From NCBI GenBank assembly GCA_011800155.1, contig CM022368.1, positions 1,984,001 to 2,048,000 on the forward strand: a DNA stretch of 64,000 nt. Reading direction: 5' to 3'. The position numbers and the translations under genes were made by a program. Positions 38,376-50,078 of this stretch are shown here, in pieces (the first letter of the stretch is position 1; every line of letters starts with the position of its first letter). The stretch comes from Flammulina velutipes. Taxonomy: Eukaryota; Basidiomycota; Agaricomycetes; Agaricales; Physalacriaceae. The notes beneath the pieces were generated by a model that saw only the letters and a list, made by a program, of their open reading frames with translations, was not told where the DNA came from and ran no database searches.

Positions 38376-39273
38376 TCACTTGCGTTTCTTGTTAGGTTTC
38401 TTAGCCTGGAAGTTGGTCAGTGAAGATGTTATACGTGAATGGAGGGTGTGACATTTTTAAACGGTGTTCTAGTGGAACTCTCGCCATCGCTGGATAAACC
38501 ACCGTCTGTAGATACGCTAGTTGGCGGGGGTTGAAGAGAGGATGTACCATTTGATGGAGTTGAGGAGGGCGCAATGGCCGGTTTAGCAACAGGATTTGGG
38601 CCACTGGCAGTAATCGGCTTCGAACCCGCAGGTGCTGGGCCAGTGCCTATAGTGAGTTTCGCCTTCATGCCGTACTTAATTTCTGCAACATAATATGAAC
38701 ACGTCAACTATTGTAGATCAAATAAACACGCACCTAACGCTTCCCGATTCTGGTTGATTTGCTCGAATGCCTGGCGCATCTTATCGTTGGCAATGACTTC
38801 GTTCGCAGTTTGGAAGATAAGCTGCCCCCAGCCGGTGAGGAAAGATTCTGCTTCTCTGACGACCTCCATGACCTCTCCTTCTAGTTCCTTTTCCGCGGCC
38901 AAGAGACTGTTCCAGAGATCGTCTCCGACCGAGCCCTTCTGGAGTAGATTTTGGAGTGCAGTCTTGTCTTCGCGGACTTTCATGACGCGGAGGACATCCT
39001 CGACTGCTCTTCGTACCAAAGCGGCTTTGAGTATCGGATCTGGCGTAGGGGGATCTGTCTTTCCGAGAAGGGTTATGTATGTGTTGCGCTCGACATGGGG
39101 AGGGAAGTAGGGTTCAAAAGCTTGTACTGTCAACGCGTACATAGTTCAGCTTATGATTTCTCGCAATAATGGATAGACGTACGGGCCAGACGTTTCCGGT
39201 AGAAATGACTGAATATGAAGAGAGAGCCAAAGACTAGGACCACATAAGCAACGGGAACCAGTACCGACGCCAT
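38376..39273 (-). CDS. SEC66: SEC66 subunit of the Sec62/Sec63 translocon complex
   Basis: ER membrane protein assisting post-translational protein import. The start at 39273 encodes MASVLVPVAYVVLVFGSLFIF, a single N-terminal membrane anchor followed by SHFYRKRLA. The Sec66 core is clear: AFEPYFPPHVERNTYITLL, AALVRRAVEDVLRVMKVRED, GSVGDDLWNSLLAAEKELE and FLTGWGQLIFQTANEV. The C-terminal 70 residues are Pro/Ser-rich and end in a basic tail KKPNKKRK encoded by a tiny last exon. The donor of that last intron is weak (GTCACA), so the exact tail junction is uncertain. Divergent from citrate synthase with 241 bp between starts. Confidence 0.92.
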
Positions 39274-39514
39274 TGCCCGCCGATGTGTTGAACGCGAATG
39301 ATTAAGATACGTTGCTCCGTCAACGTGTAATGTTCGGCGTTGTTTGCTATTGTTACTCTCAAAGGCTGTTACCCTTAACGTATCGTGGTCACCTGACCGG
39401 CTATCGGGTTAACTTTGAAGGTTCAATTTACCCCGTAACGGTACCCCGCTGCCCCGGAATCGTCCCCAGAAATCCAGAATCCTTGCGGGAAGAACTTGCG
39501 TACTTACACCCACC

Positions 39515-41733
39515 ATGATTCGATCGACTACGCTCAGAAGTGCCATTCGATACTCCCATGTGAGATATGCATCTACTCAGGTAAGTGCATACTTGTCAGA
39601 GTCTCATTCAATGTAGCTGAATCTCTCTCTTGTTATAGTCTTTGAAGGACGCTATCAAGGAGGCCATTCCCAAGAAGCAGGAGCATCTCAAGAGACTCGT
39701 GCGTTCATTCCATCCTTTTCGACCCAAAGGCTACAACGTCGCGTAGAAAGCACAATACAGTAACACGAGCATCGGCGATGTCAAGGTCCGTTTGTTGTCA
39801 ATGCATTCCCTCACATCTAACAAATGCTGTCTAGGTGGAGAATGTGATTGGAGGAATGAGGGGATTGAAGGGCATGCTATGGGACGCGTCGGTCCTCGAC
39901 CCAGAAGAGGTGAGAAGGCCACTGATACGGTCCAATCATCTCACTTCAATTTCCTTCAGGGAATTCGTTTCCACGGTTTATCCATCCCAGAATGCCAGCA
40001 GCAGCTAACCCCTGCGCCTGGGGGAAAGGAAATCATTGCCGAGAGCATGCTTTGGCTTCTCTTGACTGGAAAAGTCCCCACGGAAGCACAGACACGGTCC
40101 CTCTCCAAAGATCTAGCGGAGCGCGGCAAGCTCCCTGCCTTTCTTGAAACTCTAGTCGATTCGTACGTCGTGTTTCTCCGTCCTTGGTAACATGACTTAT
40201 GCCTCCATGTAGGTTCCCCAAGACACTGCATCCAATGACCCAGCTCGGGATGGGTGTCGCGTCAATGAACCACGACAGTTTATTCCAGGCTGCATACGAG
40301 AAGGGCATGAAGAAGTCAGAATACTGGGAGGCCACTCTGGAAGATTGTCTTAACCTGATAGCCCGTCTTCCGGCTCTTGCTGCTCGCATCTACCGCAATG
40401 CGTATCACCCAGGTCGCGATATACCAGAGCTTGATCACAGTCTCGATCTCGTTGGTAAGATTGCTTGAGCTTTTACTACGCGTGTATGGTAATGTGGACT
40501 GGTGTAGGCAACTATTCGAGACTGCTTGGCTATGGTGACAACCACAGTTTAACAGAGTATCTGCGTCTTTATATCGCTCTTCATGGAGATCATGAGGGTG
40601 GCAATGCGTCAGCCCACACTGCACGTAAGTCCTTCTATCCGGACTGGTCGCAAACATATACTCAAACACTTCCCATCCAGACCTGGTCGGCTCGACGCTA
40701 TCGGATCCGTACCTCTCGTACTCTGCCGCATTATTTGCTCTGGCAGGCCCTCTTCATGGGTACCGTATTCCTTCTTCGTCGATGGTGTAGTATGTCTCAC
40801 GTGCCTCTAGTCTCGCCAACCAAGAAGTCTTGAGATGGCAAATGGCCATGCAGAAAGAGATCGGCGAAGAAGCAACTCACGAGAGCATCAAAGAATACCT
40901 CTGGAAGACCTTGAAGAGCGGACAAGTTGTCCCTGGGTACGCACATCTCATGTCTGGACTGGAAATCTCCACTGAGCTCTCGAAAGTTATGGCCACGGAG
41001 TTCTCAGGAACCCAGATCCTCGATTTATCGCTCTTCAACAATTCTGTGACTCGAAACCTGAACTCGAGCAAAGCTCCATCGTGCGGCTTGTCAAGAAGGT
41101 ACGTCCGCAATGATATGTGGCGCTAATTGAGAAGTGATTGAATTCATTCACAGACGTACGAGGTTGCTCCGGGGGTGCTCAAAGAACATGGAAAGGTAAC
41201 GAGCTCCATTTGTTTGTGATAGGTACAGTACTGAAGTCATTGCCTCTAGACCAAGAATCCGTACCCCAATGTCGACGCCACTTCAGGTAAATGATTCAAC
41301 CTTAGGGTGAAACCCACCATGTACTGATGAACACGCAGGCTGTGTTCTCCACCATTACGGTCTAACTGAGTTCAAGGTAACGTCGCACCATTAAAATCAA
41401 GACGGCACTCTGATCCTCTCTGCCAATAGTACTACACCGTAATCTTCGGGGTTTCCAGATGTACGTGGTCCTCGCACCCTTGATCGTAATGCATACTAAT
41501 GCCCATCAGCCTTGGGATGCCTCACGCAGCTGGTGTGGGCACGAGGTCAGTCCAATTATTGAACCGCGTGCAACGTATCACTGACAGTCGAAACCATCCA
41601 CCTCAGCTCTCGGACTGCCACTTGAAAGACCAAAATGTATGTTCCATCAACTATGTGACCAAAGACGATAAGCTCATCTTTACGCTCAGCGTTATCACTC
41701 GATGCTATTGAGAAGCTCGCCAAATCGACGTAG
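39515..41733 (+). CDS. CIT1: Citrate synthase, mitochondrial
   Basis: Condenses acetyl-CoA and oxaloacetate to citrate in the TCA cycle. The start at 39515 gives a basic, Ser/Thr/Arg-rich presequence ([20 protein letters not shown]) suited to mitochondrial import. Conserved blocks follow: [39 protein letters not shown] and [17 protein letters not shown]. The three catalytic residues are visible: His in [15 protein letters not shown], His in [15 protein letters not shown], and Asp in [11 protein letters not shown]. The end is [19 protein letters not shown]. The usual GHAVLR is GHGVLR here. About thirteen short introns; several exons are only 20-60 nt long. Confidence 0.95.
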
Positions 41734-41929
41734 GACAGAACCACGGCGTAGTTGATTTCAATAACCGCCACATACTAAATACAAGTCCAACCACACTAGG
41801 CATAACTCTGAAATGTAACCTCAACGCTGTCCTGACAGAGCGCGCGTGCAAAGAATAAAGGAAGAACGGCAAAAAGGGTATACGCAACCGAAAGGCGGCA
41901 CAAGAGAACGTCCCAATGATCATTGAACC

Positions 41930-43284
41930 CTAGAATCTGCGGCCTTGTTGTTGGGGAGGCGCCTGATGCATTTGGCCAGGCATCATTTGCTGAGGTGGAC
42001 GCCCACCAGGACCAGGAGACATGCCGTTGCGCATCTGCATCTGCATTTGTGGCGGGGGTCTGCCTTGAGGGCCTGGAGCCATTGGATACCCTTGCGGCGG
42101 AGGTGCGCCGTAGCCTCCTTGTGGGGGAGGACCTTGACCAGGTGGGTAACCTCGTTGTTGCTGTTGCTGAGGAATGGGCTGTTGCCCCTGGTAGCCGGGA
42201 CCGGGACCGGGACCAGGACGACCACCTGGTGGGAGGGAATTCGCGTGCTGCGGAGGCGGCGGACGTTGTTGCTGTTGTTGTCCTGGAGGCATGTTGTTGG
42301 GAGGACCGCGGGGAGTGGGACTGGCACTTGGTCCTGGGTCGCGAAGTGAAACGGGTGCTTGACGGCCGCCACCGTTGGGCATACCAGAGGGAGGAGGAGG
42401 GTTCTTCTCGGCAGCCTTTACGATCTCATCACTGAAGAGATAGGTGAGAAGGAAATCAGTGACATGGAGATAGTTGACTCACTCCAGTAAATTTAGTGCA
42501 GCGCACAAGACCACCCATTCAACACAGTCCTCATTGCCTTCTCCCAGCGTCTGCCAAACAGCTTTCTCCTCTGCACTTTTGCCTGTAATACTTATCCTAG
42601 TACCCCCACCGTTAGGTCCAGGCGGGTTCTTCTGAATTTTCCCAAATTCGATACGCTTGGGCGGGATGTTATGGCCAGCATAAGCGAAGTAGAACATGCT
42701 CCAAAAGGCGGCATTGGGATTCGGTTTGGATATTTGGAAGAGAGGGAGATCGGCGGAGTCAGGCGACGGCAGAGCGAGCTTATAGATGGGAGAAATAACA
42801 CCAGTGTTCGCGATGGACCATTTGAGGTTACGGGAAGCTTCGCATCGAACAACACGGGAACCAGACGACGACGAGTGACCGGGATCTGAGGCAGAGGCCT
42901 TGCCACCAACTTCCTTTGGCCTAGGCGGGAAGAGCTTCGCAACGCATAGATCGCCTTGAGGTGAGGGGGTCAAAAGATAGTTCTCAGAGTTCTAAAGAGC
43001 AAATCGATGAGCAACTGAGCGATACCAGTAGGAAACACTGACAAAGTTGGTGTGAAGATAGGAATAGAGGATGTTCGATGGTTGGCCTGCAAGGAAGAAT
43101 ATGAATAGAGTCGATAGCAGTGAAGGAAGGCTGTTGCTCACCATGTGGCGTGACGATGAGCGTCGGTAGATGATCCGGGATTGGCGGATGTGTAGGAGAA
43201 GTATAAACTGAGTAGATTGCTGAAGATATGATATAAATGTGAGCGTTCGTCGTTGTCCACAGCGAGCATAGACTTACCAGCCAT
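41930..43284 (-). CDS. Conserved fungal protein with Pro/Gln/Gly-rich tail, function unknown
   Basis: I do not recognise a characterised family. The start ATG at 43284 is split by an intron after four bases of the second and third codons, reading MAAIYSVYTSPTHPPIPDHL. The N-terminal two thirds look folded: TLIVTPHGQPSNILYSYLHT, CEASRNLKWSIANTGVISPI, PLFQISKPNPNAAFWSMFYF, GHNIPPKRIEFGKI and NEDCVEWVVLCAALNLL. The C-terminal 150 residues are low-complexity Pro/Gln/Gly/Met with runs of five glutamines, ending QQGRRF. Four or five exons. Divergent from the PP2A B56 gene with 165 bp between starts. The folded part looks like a conserved fungal domain of unknown role. Confidence 0.75.
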
Positions 43285-43449
43285 TCGTGGTTCTTGTCAA
43301 GCCTGAAACCTCCAGTTGGATAGTCACACGCAGCTTGATGTGACCAGTCACGACTCTTACCTCTCTCATATCGCAACTAATCTGCTCGACGTCGTTGCCC
43401 ACAGCGAGCTCGCATACATCTTGCTCAGTGAAAAACGCGTCAGACAGCG

Positions 43450-45860
43450 ATGAAGGGTCTCAAGAAAACCTTGGTAGGTCGATGCCACCCTACCTCAACG
43501 CGTGTTTGACGGTCCCTCCTCCCACAAGCTCAACAGAAAGAGCTCGCAAGATAGCTCGTCGAAGAAGGAATCAAAATCCAACAACTCAGCTACCCCGCCT
43601 CCTCCTCCACCGAATACCGCCAAACCTCTGCCGATTCCTGGTGCTTCTGTTGTAGCCAATGCTCTCAATTCTCAAACTCGTTCTTCGTCCCCAGCGTCGT
43701 CCGCGAGGCCAACGACACCAGATCGCAGGACCTCAGGGGACCTCCCAGCGCCTCCGATTGTCGTCGTCAGCTCAGATCCGGCACAGGAGCGGCTCTCAGG
43801 TTATTCCGACCGATTTCAGGCCACAGAGCCACCCAGAGCAACGACGCTCAACCGTCTGAGGGCCGGCCCCAAAGACACTATTCCTATCGTCGGCAAGCCC
43901 CCTAGGAAACAGCGCAGCAGCAGATTCGTTGTCACCGAGAAAGTTGAGATAGAGAGACTTCCCGCTTTCAACGGTAGCTTGTTTCGCATCTATGGCGTCT
44001 CTTCATCTGACAACATTTCCCCAGAAACACCTGCTGGCGAGCGGCCACAGCTATTTCTTAGAAAGCTTCACCAATGTCGTGTCCTGTTTGACTTCAACGA
44101 TACTAGCTCGGAGCTGCGCGGCAAGCAGATCAAAGCGCAAACGCTACACGAAATGCTGGACTACATCACAACCCAACGTGGCGTCATAACAGAGAACGTA
44201 TACCCTGAGGTGGTCAACATGGTCCGTGCCCTATCTCCACCCTTACGTTTTCTCACGTATGTCTAGTTTGCATCCAACCTCTTCCGTTCCATACCCCCTC
44301 CTGTAAACCCCACGGGCGATGCTTTCGATCCTGAAGAGGATGAGCCTGTCCTTGAGCTTGCCTGGCCTCACTTACAGATCGTCTACGAGTTCTTCCTACG
44401 GTTCATCGAAAGCCAAGATTTCAACACCAGCGTCGCAAAACGTTACATCGATCAACCTTTCGTACTCAATCTGCTCGAGCTGTTCGACTCCGAGGATCCG
44501 CGAGAGCGCGATTTTCTGAAGACAACGCTTCATCGCATCTACGGCAAATTCCTCAACCTTCGTGCCTTCATTCGGCGGTCTATCAACAACGTGTTTTTCC
44601 ATTTCGTTTATGAAACGGAACGACACAACGGCATTGCTGAATTGCTGGAAATTCTGGGTTCCATCATCAACGGATTCGCGCTACCACTCAAAGAGGAACA
44701 CAAAATCTTCCTGACCCGCGTCCTTATTCCTCTGCACAAGGTCAAGAGTTTGACCCTTTATCACCCTCAGCTGGCGTACTGTGTCGTTCAATTCCTGGAG
44801 AAAGATCCCGCATTGGCCGAGGACGTTATGCTAGGTCTGCTCAAGTTTTGGCCCAAAGTCAACTCTCCGAAAGAAGTCATGTTCTTGAACGAGGTGGAGG
44901 AAGTTCTCGACGTCACCGATCCTGTAGAATTCCAGAAGATCCAAGTCCCCCTTTTCCAACAGCTGGCTCGTTGTATAAACAGCCAACACTTCCAGGTCGC
45001 AGAACGAGCCTTGTTGTACTGGAACAACGAATACGTTGTAAACCTCATGAGTGACAACCTCGCTGTTGTTCTCCCGATTGTCTTCCCTGCCTTGTACACC
45101 AACTCCAAATCGCATTGGAACCGGTACGTTTATGCCTTCTTGGATAGACTCCGAACTTATTTGTCATAGAACGATACATGGAATGGTCTACAATGCGCTC
45201 AAGTTGTTCATGGAGATAAATCCTGATCTCTTCGACGAGTCTATGCAGCGTTACAAGGATCAACAAATCAAGTCAGTTGAAGGAACACATGATTTTTGAC
45301 TCGTCATTTATATCTTATAGGGAGCAACAGCGCGCTGTCGCTCGCTATGATGCATGGCAGAAGATGCGGGCGAAAGCTTTGCAGAATGCGCCTGGAGGCA
45401 AACTGCCTGCAAACTTCAAAGAAATCCCTCATCCGCCTCCGCCTCCTCCGCCGGTAGTTGACGACACCGACATTCTTGATTTGTCGATGGAGTTGAATGC
45501 TGCCTCTATTGACGATATCCACGGAGACCTAGACGAGCGCGGTATCGAGCGTGTGCCCATGGCCGATCCCGGTATGGATGTACGTTGAACTCATTCCGCA
45601 TCGTGTTTACTCTGACGTTAAGTGTTTCCCTCACAGGGAAGCTACGAGGTCGGGACGATGGAGCTGAACCCGCCCCAACAAAGTCAGAGCCCCCACGTCC
45701 GTCGCAAGAGTGTGCTCCCAGGTATGTCCTCGCTCTCCTTGTGATGAACTTTGGCTGACGCGGTGCAGTCGACCCCTCCGTATTGCGGGACCTGCAAGCC
45801 CATCGAAGTCTGGATGACTCTCAGAATAACGCAAGGCAGGGTGGATACAGAGAGTACTAA
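43450..45860 (+). CDS. RTS1: PP2A regulatory subunit B', B56 type
   Basis: Regulatory subunit directing protein phosphatase 2A in cell-cycle and stress control. The first exon is 24 nt (MKGLKKTL, 43450..43473). Intron 43474..43528 then joins in frame to [13 protein letters not shown]. About 130 disordered Ser/Pro residues precede the B56 HEAT-like domain: [57 protein letters not shown] and [20 protein letters not shown]. They continue through [19 protein letters not shown] to the conserved end of the fold, [20 protein letters not shown]. The C-terminus is charged and Pro-rich. The domain order fits yeast Rts1. Confidence 0.94.
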
Positions 45861-46213
45861 TGAATACTGTGTATGATTCGCTGTTTTAACATCCTTTGCG
45901 GACAATTGCTATCACACGGTAAAATTTGATGCCTCCCGTTTCTGTAGCTCGTCTTTTTTATTCCTTACGTTCACCGCTCTTATAATCCTCGCTCTTCTCC
46001 CGGAAAATGTAAAATTTGTGGAGGATTTCGATTCGTGAGGTTTGCGCTAAAAATATAAACTTGGATAAATATCTACATAGACAATTGTCCTGCGATGCGC
46101 GTGGTGTCGCTGGGAGCGTTCCCAGCCGACTGTCGACCTGCGAGGGTAGCCTCAAGCTAGTTGTAACCTTCCCGTCACCACCAGCAGTGAATCGGAAGCT
46201 GCGGCACCATCGT
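45861..46213. other. Intergenic between convergent B56 and F-box-like genes
   Basis: 3' flanks of the two converging genes. AT-rich with several poly-T and AATAT-like stretches; no gene or RNA seen. Confidence 0.5.
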
Positions 46214-47595
46214 TCATAAATGCGTGCTCCATGTGTGGGAAGGCGGTTCTAGATATAAAGAATGAGTTCCAAGAACAAAAGCTCTTGAGTCCTGACACAT
46301 ACCGCACACATAATCAATTTTGAGTATTCCTCTTTTCTTTAATCGAGGGAGCCGAACACGGAGCCGTTCCGTAAAGTATCCCTTGAGGATAGGACACGCG
46401 TTCTTACCGCAAAGGATAATGTTCAGCTTCCTCACCCCTACCAACATCTTGCTCTCGAAATCTTCCCAGTCGATGTCCTCGAATCCCGACATTTCGGCGA
46501 AAAATGTATCCAGCCCCGAGATATCGTACTCGATCGTGAGCTCTTCCAGGCGTGACGTGTTCTTGTCATGGATAGTGTAGAACAGCTCGTTGAGGCCGTT
46601 GAGGGTAAAGAGGGAGATCAGGTAGATCTTGGGTACGCGGGATAAGTCAAGACCCTGGGCAGCTGACGGGGATAGGTTAGGATCCAGTTCACGCCACATA
46701 GCGAACCTGAAAAAATCTTACCAAAAACATCTACTTCCAGGACAAGCTCTTGCAAGTTCTTGGCCTTATCCAGGAGGACCTGTAGAGGCCCGTGGTCGTC
46801 TTCCGGATGAATAGACACGCAGAGCTTGCGGAGGTTGGTGGTGGCGTCAAGAGATGCCCTGGGATGCATGAAGGCGTCGACAACATACGTTGTGTCAGGG
46901 TACGCGGTGTGCTCGCCAAGGGTGCCAGCTGATTGCTTAATCCAAATGGTCTCGAATTGCGGCCTGGCTTTGAGGATAGCAGGGGCGCCGTCGTAACCCC
47001 CATCCTGGTTGGATACGAAGGACGCGCGGGGTCCAACGAGGCAACATGCGACCCACATGTAGAGCTCCTTGAGGGACAAGCTGTTTTGGAAGAGGGTCAT
47101 GTACTCCTTGGTGCTGTAAAAGGCGACCTTTTTTAGGGTGACGCTACGCATTCGAGGGGAGGAAAAGGCGGCGAGGATGGCATCGCGAATGTGGCGGGGT
47201 ATTTGACGCCAAATGAGGGCGTTGGAAGATAGATTAGTGATGTGTATGCTGCGAACGTTGGCCAAGGTCTCCAGGATCCTCGGCAATGCAACGTTATCGT
47301 CTTCCAACAGCCAGAAGAACGGTTTGTCAGAGCCCTCGGAACCGACGTATAGGCGCAGTTCCCGGATGTAGGTGATGATGTGCGGTGAGCACCGTAGTAT
47401 AGCGTGCAAACCCTCGCATGATCCGGGTAGGTCGCCAGATGACGAGGTTAGGTAGATGGTATTAAAGAGATGGCGCTGTGCTGAGAACCGAAGGGAACGG
47501 GATGAGAGGGCGCAGTTTTTCAGATATTGGATGTCGTCCTGGAGCGAGTCCGTGATGATATCCACAAGTTCCAGAGGAAGTCGTTGCAGCTGCAT
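46214..47595 (-). CDS. F-box-like / leucine-rich basidiomycete protein
   Basis: Probably a substrate receptor of an SCF-type ubiquitin ligase, inferred from the N-terminal F-box-like motif LQRLPLELVDIITDSLQDD and the adjacent LKNCALSSRSLRFSAQRHLF. Exons 46722..47595, 46303..46662 and 46214..46248 give 422 residues. The remainder shows weak leucine-rich repeats such as SLKELYMWVACCLVG, TNLRKLCVSIHPEDD and KNLQELVLEVDVF. This layout is typical of the large, fast-evolving F-box-like families in mushrooms, so no specific target can be suggested. A 15-nt GT..AG stretch at the first exon end is not an intron; the 59-nt intron using the same donor restores the frame. Confidence 0.72.
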
Positions 47596-48496
47596 TCAAG
47601 GATAGTGCGGGGGGGAGGAATGCCTAGAGATGGTGGCTGTAGGTGGATAAGATAGTTCCAGGGATGGGGGACGCTACATTGCCACCGTGGGTCGCGCAGG
47701 GACACATATATACCAGTTGCTTAAGTATTTGACAGGGACGGTTGCAAATCCATCGTTGAATGAGAAAGATCAAGGACACAGCCACCATCAAGTTCACTAT
47801 GCTAACGCCATGTGCTGCCGAGCGGTTCACTATACAGTCTGACGTGTTCGAGCAAGTGTTGAGTTGATATGGAGTAAGCAAACCTCTTAGTACCGAGTTA
47901 TTCGCAACACGGAAAATCATCAACATCTGGCAGCGGTTGACCCAACGTCACTGTGGCGCAGTCCCCAGTGTGACTGCACCCTTGATGTATGTCTACAAGT
48001 AGGGCAAGGTTCCCAAGTTTCAGTTTGTTTCACTCAGTCGCTACAATACACCCCTCGCAAGTCCAATCAGAACACAGTGGCGGATGTACAGGATTGCCAC
48101 TGTTGCAAAGTTCTTCAATGACGAGTTGCCTTTTCGACGCTCTCAATGCCATTCCCTGCCGACGCTCAGCGTTCAATCTCCGAATTGAATACAATGCCAC
48201 CGGACTCCGGAGGCCATGAATGGCAACTCACATGCCCAAACGTATGCAAGATGTAGAGTAATGGAATCTGTTGGTGATCTAAGATATCCGACGCGCTCTA
48301 TGGTTCTGCCATCACGTATACTGATCTTCTTTCGGTCGATCTCTGCGAGAGTACTGTCGTACTCTCAAGGGCACACCCGGCGAGACCGACCCCAGAAGTT
48401 TAATGCCAGCGACGGCCCTCGATATCCAGGAGGATGTCTACTAGTAAACATGAAAACAGCGGCAATAATTAAGGAGCTACCGCACATCCAATACTA
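47596..48496. other. Intergenic between the F-box-like and GPI8 genes
   Basis: Promoter side of the F-box-like gene and 3' flank of GPI8. Open stretches exist on both strands (47624..47926 minus, 48216..48578 plus) but neither resembles a known protein, and the latter overlaps the GPI8 3' end. No repeats or RNAs noticed. Confidence 0.45.
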
Positions 48497-49931
48497 TCAA
48501 GAACGTCCTCCGACCAGGAGTACCAAAAAACCCAGCAGCCCTATAGATCCCCATGCGCGTAATGACTTCGTGGCATGATACCAACCAGCAACTTTCTCGG
48601 TGGTCGTATGTATTGCTGAGGGGATGGCTGGTTGAGGGTGAGCTAATATCTCAGCCTCCGGTTGCATGTCCTCTGTCACAGGTCGACGTGAATGTGTGTG
48701 ATCATCTGACATCTCGACATGGGTAACACCTCCAAAGAAATCGGTGATTCGCGTCTCGTTGAGAGGTCGATTAAAAAGATCCGAGCGGACACCCGGATGA
48801 GAGCCTATTGCCTTGACATCGTAATAATTGAACTGACAAACTCTTGAGTATATGTAGAGAAAAAAATCGGGGAAATGACCAACGAGATCGTCTAGTGTCT
48901 TATCAGAGGTCTTATTTATGCCTTCCATGAACTGTAGTATATAGTGGGTATACCGGTCGATTATAGACACGCCAAGATCGTGGTCATTGTTATACTAGAT
49001 CCCGTCTGAGCGCCACATATAGCGGAAAGGGAACAAACGTACCGAATACGAATTCTCTCCAACTTGAGATGAGCCAGTGGCTAGAATATTCGGGGAGTAT
49101 AGTTGAGAGTACATGCTTGTGGCCTGACAGGTATCAATCATGAAGAATATCTCGTTGTACCTTCACAGCCATGAGTTTCGTTCGAGAATAGAATAGATAA
49201 GCGATTTACCGCTTCTTCTGCCACATCTGTTCGAATGCATCGGCAATGTCATGGGCACTAATCTCCTCGTTGTCTTGGAATTTTAGGAATTCGTTTCCTC
49301 CGTGACCGGTCATATATACAAAAATGTTAGATCGTTCGTCGGTGAGTAAACGTTTGGAACGAGGGACGGAAGGATCCATTCGGCCTGTCGAGGATATGAT
49401 TGGGGTATCTTGGGTGAGATATGACAGAGACGTACCCGTAAAGAGGCGAATGACATTCTTGACGGTCACTTCGTAACCTCGGTAGTCTACTTCAATGTTG
49501 TCTCCATACAGGTCAAGCGCGCGTCCAGCATTGGCATATACATTGGCCGGGAACTTGTTCCGAGGGTTGCATGCAACATCGTCCGCAAGCATTAGAATGA
49601 TATTAGAGTCCGGGATACCCAAGCGCTTCACGGTGCGATACCTGGACGGGTTATTGACACATGGACAATAGAACTCATTGACGCGTACATTCCAAGCGCA
49701 TTAGACATGTGCTATATTGGTGATGAGGTTTCAGATAACGCAAAGGAAGTGGATGAACAGACGCACGCGATAGTTGAACCAATATCTTGATGCAGATACA
49801 AGAACTGCCCAGTTATTTGTATGATTTGAGCTGCCGGAGAAGAAGTCCTCAACTATCTCTTCCTGAGAGCCATTTGCCAGAGCTGTCCAACCGTACAAAA
49901 AGAGTGTTAGAATGCGAATTAGGTAGAACAT
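48497..49931 (-). CDS. GPI8: GPI-anchor transamidase catalytic subunit (PIG-K)
   Basis: Caspase-like ER protease (family C13) that attaches GPI to proteins. The start ATG at 49931 begins a signal peptide ([19 protein letters not shown]). The C13 core is complete: [31 protein letters not shown], the catalytic His in [16 protein letters not shown] and the catalytic Cys in [13 protein letters not shown]. Further matches are [20 protein letters not shown] and [16 protein letters not shown]-terminal membrane segment ([13 protein letters not shown]) anchors it in the ER. The upstream frame to 49961 lacks an ATG. About six exons. The window also holds a PIG-Y-like gene and a GPI-anchored client. Confidence 0.95.
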
Positions 49932-50078
49932 CGTGATGGAGGTGAATGGACACGCGATCAACGCTTACTCATGCAAACCTTTTAGCATCAGTTGCCACTG
50001 TTGCTTGACTCTTCAACCACACAGTTCCGCGTACATGTACATATACAATACATTGATTCCTGTTATGATATCATGAAC

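Noticed and set aside
41923..42435. 170-codon plus-strand frame rich in Val/Ala/Gly
   Set aside because: It is antisense to the Pro/Gln/Gly-rich tail exon; the CAG/CCG-rich repeats leave all frames open.
46707..46721. 15-nt GT..AG stretch in the F-box-like gene
   Set aside because: Far too short for an intron; using the same donor with an acceptor 59 nt away restores the frame and gives a normal fungal intron.
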